From contig CALYLX010000136.1 in NCBI GenBank assembly GCA_944990035.1, positions 868,001-932,000 of the forward strand: a stretch of 64,000 bases of DNA, given 5' to 3'. Below, piece by piece: positions 58,752 through 64,000 of this stretch (position 1 is the stretch's first letter; every line of letters starts with the position of its first letter). This stretch comes from Clitopilus passeckerianus. Taxonomy: Eukaryota > Basidiomycota > Agaricomycetes > Agaricales > Entolomataceae. Below the pieces are notes generated by a model. The model saw only the letters and a list, made by a program, of their open reading frames with translations. It was not told the origin of the DNA and made no database searches. Both the position numbers and the translations under genes were made by a program.

Positions 58752-60743
58752 ATGGCTCAGGTCATCGTTGTTGGTGGCGGTCTCGCCGGTCTCTCTGCTG
58801 CTCACACTCTTCTTGAGCGTGGTGCTAATGTCCTGCTCCTCGACAAGCAACCGTGAGTGATTCCCATCTCGTCCGAAATTTGAACATCATCGTAAACTAT
58901 CGGGTTTTCTCCAGTTTCATGGGTGGTAACTCTACCAAGGCTACCTCCGGTATTAATGGTGCCGGCACCAACACTCAACGAGATCTCAACATTCCTGACA
59001 GTGCACAAATATTTTTCGAGGATACCAAGAAATCTGTGAGCTCTTAACGCTTGCATTGTCTCACAAGGATTCCTCCTAATCTCCTCTTTTCTATAGGCTC
59101 GTGATCTTGCTCGCGACGATCTCATCCGTGTTCTCACTGGTCGTTCTGGTGATGCCGTTAATTGGCTCCAAGACAAGTTCGCTCTTGACCTGTCCAAGGT
59201 CTCCCGTCTCGGTGGCCACAGCCAGCCTCGTACGCATCGTGGTGATGCTCAATTCCCAGGAATGGTGGGTCTCCTCTACTCGTATCTGCGCCTAGAATAG
59301 CCTATTAAGGGTCTACTCAATTATAGGTCATTACCTACGCTCAGATGGAGCGCCTTGAGGATCTAGCCGTCAGCAATCCTGAGCGTGTACGGATCATCAA
59401 GAAGGCTAGGGTCACTAAGCTCATCAAGGACGAGAATGGTGCCGTCATTGGTGCCGAGTACACTCATGGTGGAAAGACTGAGACCGCTGAGGGTCCTGTC
59501 ATTCTCGCTACTGGCGGTTATGCTGCCGACTTCACAGAGACCTCTCTGTTGAAGAAGCATCGCCCCGAGTACTGGAATCTCCCCACCACCAATGGAGAGC
59601 ACTGCACTGGTGATGGACAGAAGATGGCCATGGCTGTCGGTGCCAGCGCTGTTGACTTGGAGAAGGTCCAGGTTCACCCTACTGGTCTCGTTGACCCAAA
59701 TGAGCCCGAGGCAAAGGTCAAGTTTCTTGCCGCTGAGGCTCTCCGTGGTGTCGGTGGTCTACTTCTTGACAGCAAGGGCCAGCGTTTTGTCGACGAACTC
59801 CAGCATCGTGACTATGTCACTGGCAAGATCTGGGAGCAAAAGCACGCAGTAAGTTCATGTACAGCCCCTCTTGCTGATGTGATACTGAATTCTTTCGTAG
59901 CACCCCGTCCGCCTCGTCCTCAACGGTACTGCGTCCAAGGAGATTGAATGGCACTGCAAGCACTACGTCGGTCGTGGCCTCATGAAGCGCTTCGACAGCG
60001 GTGATGCCCTCGCCAAGGAGTTCGGCCTTGACCCTTCTGTCCTCAAGAAGACCTTCGAGACCTACAATCAGAGTGTCAGGACAAAGAAGGACCCCTTCGG
60101 CAAGAAATTCTTCCAAGGAGAGTGGAAGTACGATGACTACTTCAACGTCGCTATCATGACTCCCGTCCTCCACTACACCATGGGTGGCCTGGAGATCGAC
60201 CCCGAGTCCCGCGTGCTGGGCACCGATGGCAAGCCCATCGCTGGTCTCTTCGCTGCTGGTGAAGTTGCTGGTGGTGTTCATGGCGCTAACCGACTCGGTG
60301 GTTCATCACTGTTGGGTTGTGTCGTCTTCGGGCGTGTCTCTGGTGACTCCGCTGCTGCTTACACCCTGCAGACTACAAGCGCAGCCGTCAAGAAGGCCGG
60401 TGGTCGTCTCAGCGCACTCTCCAGCCAGCTTGGGGGTTCATCACAGTCAACTCCTGCCGCTGGCACACCCTCTGCCACTCCCGCTGCCCCCGTTGGCAAG
60501 GACGCCTCGGCGGCCTACAGCATGGCTGATGTTGCCAAGCACAATAAGAAGGACGATATCTGGGTGGTCATTGATGGTCAGGTCCTCGACGTGACATCGT
60601 TCTTGCCTGACCACCCAGGAGGTGAAAAAGCTATCCTTCTCTACGCTGGCCGTGACGCCACCGAGGAGTTTGATATGCTGCACGACCGCAAGGTTATCTC
60701 CCGATACGCACCTGACTCTGTCATTGGCAAGATCCAGAAGTAA
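58752..60743 (+). CDS. Soluble fumarate reductase fused to cytochrome b5
   Basis: The enzyme is of the FRDS/OSM1 family that reduces fumarate to succinate with reduced flavin, recycling FADH2 under low oxygen. The FAD-binding start is [20 protein letters not shown] and the protein lacks a clear targeting signal. [59 protein letters not shown] are active-site motifs. After a Ser/Ala/Pro linker ([14 protein letters not shown]) a cytochrome b5 domain ends the protein: haem ligands in [12 protein letters not shown] and DMLHDRKVI. Five or six exons, about 590 residues. Similar fusions occur in other fungi. Confidence 0.92.
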
Positions 60744-61061
60744 ACTTGTACTAGTATCTTTCTGTATTTTGGCACGCATCTATAATATTTTCTTACTCTG
60801 TAGCATTCATCATTCATCTCATGTCATTCGGATACACAAAATAATGAATGTGTTTAATCACACCTGAAGGGCTCAACCTACACCGTGTTTCCTGTCAGCG
60901 TCAGTGACTGAATGAAAGATGTCCGACTTTTCCCATGACAATTGGCCAACTCGAGATTGGTGGTCCCTTTGTCGGAAGCCACCACCATCATCGTCATATT
61001 TGCGCTCACGCCGCCTGTTCTCAATGGCGATATATATATTCTTGGAAAGAAACTGTTGTGC
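60744..61061. other. Intergenic region
   Basis: 318 bp between the fumarate reductase stop and the dipeptidase start. Open frames on both strands overlap here without domain content. It should contain the terminator of one gene and promoter of the other. Confidence 0.4.
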
Positions 61062-63026
61062 ATGCCTGAAGCGGGGCCTGGTGTGGGGTACAAAATGTAC
61101 CTGGAGTACTCGGAGCCAGAACGCCAATAGTGGATTGTGAAAGCGGACTCCTCTTTCGCTCTGCTAGCCAAGCTTCCGCTTCAAGCTCTAAAAAGAGAGA
61201 TGCAGTGGCCACCTCACCAAACTTCATACAGATAGCTCAAGTTCTTGTCCTCGCCTTGATTGTTGCATATGTCTCTATCCAGGATTTCCAGGATGCCCTC
61301 GTGAATCACCTTGATAAATGGTTCTTTAAATTGCCTGAAGATCCTATGGCAGCTGCGCTGACTATTATGGACAATGCGCCTATTATTGTGTGTGTTCTTG
61401 CATTCTTGAGCGGTGCTATGATGGCTGAAAAGAGCGCATATAGGATGGTCATATTGGTAGATCTTGGAATCTCTCGATCTTGGAAAAGAAGTTAATGAAT
61501 TCACAGATACACCCTTGATTGCGCGCATGTCGTATGGAAATAATGCGACTGCTATGAATATGTCAATAAGTCTGCCGTCCCATGTCGACATCCCGAAGTT
61601 GAGGAAGGGCAGGGTGGGAGGATTCTTTTGGTACGAATGCCTCACTTCCCATGGTAATGAGGTCAAGATGGGAACCATTTGACAGGTCGATCTATGTCCC
61701 CTGTGCAGAACCTGGGGAAGAGGGTGCGAATTTCCTCAACTCTACCTGGCAAGTTCGGTACGTTGGCCTATTTCTTGCCTTGTTTCCAGCTAGTTAATGT
61801 GATGCTTGTTCTTTTCGCAGAGACACTATTGAACAAATCGATATTGCAAGGTTGCTTATTGACCAGCATTTCGATGTAAGGTTTGGCGAGTATGGAATGC
61901 CGGTATGCTTACTATTAGAATAGGATTTCCAATTTGCCACCAGCTCAAAAGAGATCAAAGCAGCTATTAAAGCTGGGAAGATTGCAAGTATCCTCGGCGT
62001 GGAGGGGTAAGCATTCAATTTTTGGATGCTCACGGTTCGATTGAAGCCATTTAGTGGACATTCTCTTGGGAACTCGATTGCAGTTCTTCGCCAATTTTAT
62101 GCCCTTGGGGTCCGTTACCTGACTTTGACCCACTGGTGCCACAATGCCTTTGCAGATTCATGTGGTCTTCTAGAATCACCAAATCCTGTTCATGGAGGTT
62201 TGAGGTTAGATTTTCTTTCTCTCCGGCCTTCAACTTTAGGGAGATTTGACAGCTCTCTTGGGCGCTCGCTCATAGACGAAATGAATCGTCTTGGTATCAT
62301 GGTCGATGTCTCCCATACCTCAGACGACACCGCGCGTCAGGCCTTGAGATATTCGAAAGCACCTGTGATATGGTCACACTCCTCATCAAGAGCAATACAT
62401 GATGTGCCCCGTAACCTGCCAGATGATATTTTGGCGCTTATCGGGGAAGGGGAAGGGAAGACAGAAGCAATTGTCATGGTATGTATTTTGGTTGCGTTTT
62501 GTCGTTGGCGTGTTTGATTATAATGAACATTCCAACTTCCAAGGTCAATTTTGCATCTTTCTTCATTGCTAAACCTGGAGCTGCCACTGTAGAAGTAGTT
62601 GCCGATCACGTCGAACATATCGCCAATTTAGCAGGAAAGAAACAGTGAGTTTATCCTTTCTTCATGTTTTCGGAAATTTCTAACTTGCGTTAGCGTTGGC
62701 ATCGGGAGCGACTATGACGGAATCGGACAAGATGAAGTACCTGTGGGCCTTGAAGATGTATCAAAATACCCAGCCTTGGTAGGCTACATTTCACGCTCGA
62801 GGGAACAAACGGGCGCCTACAGGCGCTGATACTGATATTCCTTACAGATCGCTGAATTGTACAGAAGGGGTTGGAGTAGACGCGAGCTCACCGGTCTCAC
62901 TGGTGAAAATCTTCTACGCGTATTTGGGGCCGTCGAAAGGACTGCCAAGCGCCTTCAATCCGTAGGAACAGTCCCAGTGATGGATCAGTATCAGAAGAGG
63001 ACGGCTATTCCCAAGCCCGAGTTGTA
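61062..63026 (+). CDS. Membrane dipeptidase (peptidase family M19)
   Basis: A zinc dipeptidase of the renal dipeptidase family. A short first exon gives MPEAGP; a 50-nt intron with GTGTGG donor then joins VDCESGLLFRSASQA. The single membrane helix IAQVLVLALIVAYVSI follows. Zinc ligands are visible: DGHIDTP (assembled over a short exon), the bridging Glu in LGVEGGHSLG, and His in VDVSHTS and IWSHSSSRAIHDV. SVYV-type GGFFWSIYVPCAEPG is a family hallmark and IGSDYDGI binds the substrate. Ends RTAIPKPEL. The first exon is the least certain part; an in-frame start could also lie elsewhere. Confidence 0.87.
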
Positions 63027-63162
63027 ATTTTGTTTGGGTTCAGGTTCGAGTATTTCGGGGCGACATGTTTTATTAATTGAGAATCAAATGCAAAGCACCT
63101 GCCAGTGGGCAAGAGCATGAGAAAGCAGAGGACAGCAATATGTACGCCAAGTTATGGCAGTG

Positions 63163-64000
63163 ATGGTTTCGGGATGGTTTCAATTGCTGCACAGCCTCTG
63201 GGTGCAACCCAAGCTCTCTTCCTCCAACAGCCAACTGCTGCTCAATTTCGGCCAGGTGCCGTACAGATATTCAATAAGCCCCGGCGGCTATTATCTTGCA
63301 AGGTTCAAGAGGGCAGGTCCCAGCATATCCGTAGCTTCAAATGCCAGCGATTCTGCGCGAAAGGTATATTATAGAGCAAGAACGCAGCCTCTGGCAAAAC
63401 TGACCTTCTGTATGCAGACATCTCTTTCCTCCTACTCAGACGCACACCAGTTTTCGTCGAGAGGACACGCACGGTGTAAGTTGCTATTCAAGAATCATAG
63501 AGCTCATTCCCGACTAATATCGTGGTTTAGCTCCAATGGCTTCATCCGCTGGCTCAAATGTATGTCACGGATCCTGCGGACCAAACTCCTGGCCAGCGCA
63601 CCGCAGTGCTGGTTCTTTCGATTGCCACACCCATCTTCGCAGCGCTCCTCCTTCTGTTCATCCTCACTTTCCGGAGTAATGCCAAGAAGCGTGAGGCTAG
63701 AGAGCACACCTTTGCGCAAATCGGACACCCCCAGTTGATCCCTCAGCCGGCGAAGACCTACATGCCCCACCCTGCCATAGGACATGACATGGCCAAGCGT
63801 CCACCCATGATGGCAGTGGGAGACGAGGGACCAACGATTCCTATGCCAGAGCCGCAAATCAATCGTCGTCCTGGAGGAACGCCCATCGGAGAGCTTCCTA
63901 GTCTTGAAGTTACGCCTCCATCCCGGCCTCATTCGGTCGTTGCTACCCCCCATACGCCGCGCACTCTTCGGTCACCGCGATCCCCCCAAGTGCCAAGTTC
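63163..64000 (+). CDS. Single-pass membrane protein, 3' end beyond the window
   Basis: A partial, unrecognised gene. The clear part is the exon from about 63532: HPLAQMYVTDPADQTPGQ, then a membrane helix VLSIATPIFAALLLLFILTF, then a basic stop-transfer RSNAKKREAREHTF and a Pro/Ser/Thr-rich cytoplasmic tail (VVATPHTPRTLRSPRSPQ) open to the window end. Upstream exons near 63163-63480 (SISPGGYYLARFKRAG, SSYSDAHQFSSRGHAR) are less sure. The start given is the ATG of MVSGWFQLLHSLW, which is only one option. It may be a wall-stress-sensor-like layout, but there is no domain to prove it. Confidence 0.4.

Overview
The window is nuclear DNA of a filamentous basidiomycete, most probably a mushroom-forming Agaricomycete. 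It is gene-dense (about 35 protein genes in 64 kb, on both strands). Almost every gene is cut by many introns of roughly 45-65 nt with GT-AG ends, intergenic gaps are short, and the gene content is fungal: Rho2, Kri1, a non-canonical G-alpha, exo-polygalacturonases and a SUR7-like membrane protein. I see no rRNA, tRNA, CRISPR array or intact transposon. The species cannot be named from the sequence alone.

Layout. 1-3516: 3-ketoacyl-CoA reductase (partial) and an aromatic amino-acid decarboxylase. 3692-14297: PEX1, an omega-like GST, TRAPPC11 and the ubiquitin-like HUB1. 14613-20930: a SUR7/PalI-like membrane protein, an unknown polytopic membrane protein, the Nudix enzyme NPY1 and a small coiled-coil protein. 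21227-28165: mitochondrial ABC transporter MDL1, monoglyceride lipase, clathrin light chain and the cardiolipin-pathway phosphatase GEP4. 28901-32743: a tandem pair of exo-polygalacturonases. 32855-40153: TMEM223-like protein, a single-pass membrane protein, ribosome-biogenesis factor KRI1, a SnoaL-like protein and a basic nuclear-type protein with sororin-like motifs. 40585-45578: ketopantoate hydroxymethyltransferase, RHO2, ISA2 and SPP2. 45749-57236: a coiled-coil protein, an amino-acid permease, a bacterial-type mannose-1-phosphate guanylyltransferase, a candidate PAXX-like protein, a divergent G-alpha and a mitochondrial LEA-like protein. 57371-64000: NRK1, a fumarate reductase-cytochrome b5 fusion, a membrane dipeptidase and a truncated membrane-protein gene.

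Most genes are unrelated housekeeping functions rather than a cluster. Links that exist are thematic: several mitochondrial functions (MDL1, GEP4, TMEM223-like, ISA2, the LEA-like protein), NAD metabolism (NRK1 and NPY1), and the pectin-degrading pair, which is the one clear local duplication.

The most useful observations are: unusual exon architecture (a 7-nt exon in RHO2, a conserved 15-nt exon carrying active-site residues in both polygalacturonases, and a G-alpha P-loop split over three exons); candidate GC-AG introns; two candidate short chromosome-biology proteins (PAXX-like and sororin-like); and five genes whose frame is broken by what looks like one missing base, mostly in a homopolymer run. 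The last pattern points to assembly or consensus error more than to pseudogenes. I did not find a convincing undescribed multi-gene system. Exon limits were read by eye, so they are inferences; start and stop codons are direct readings.
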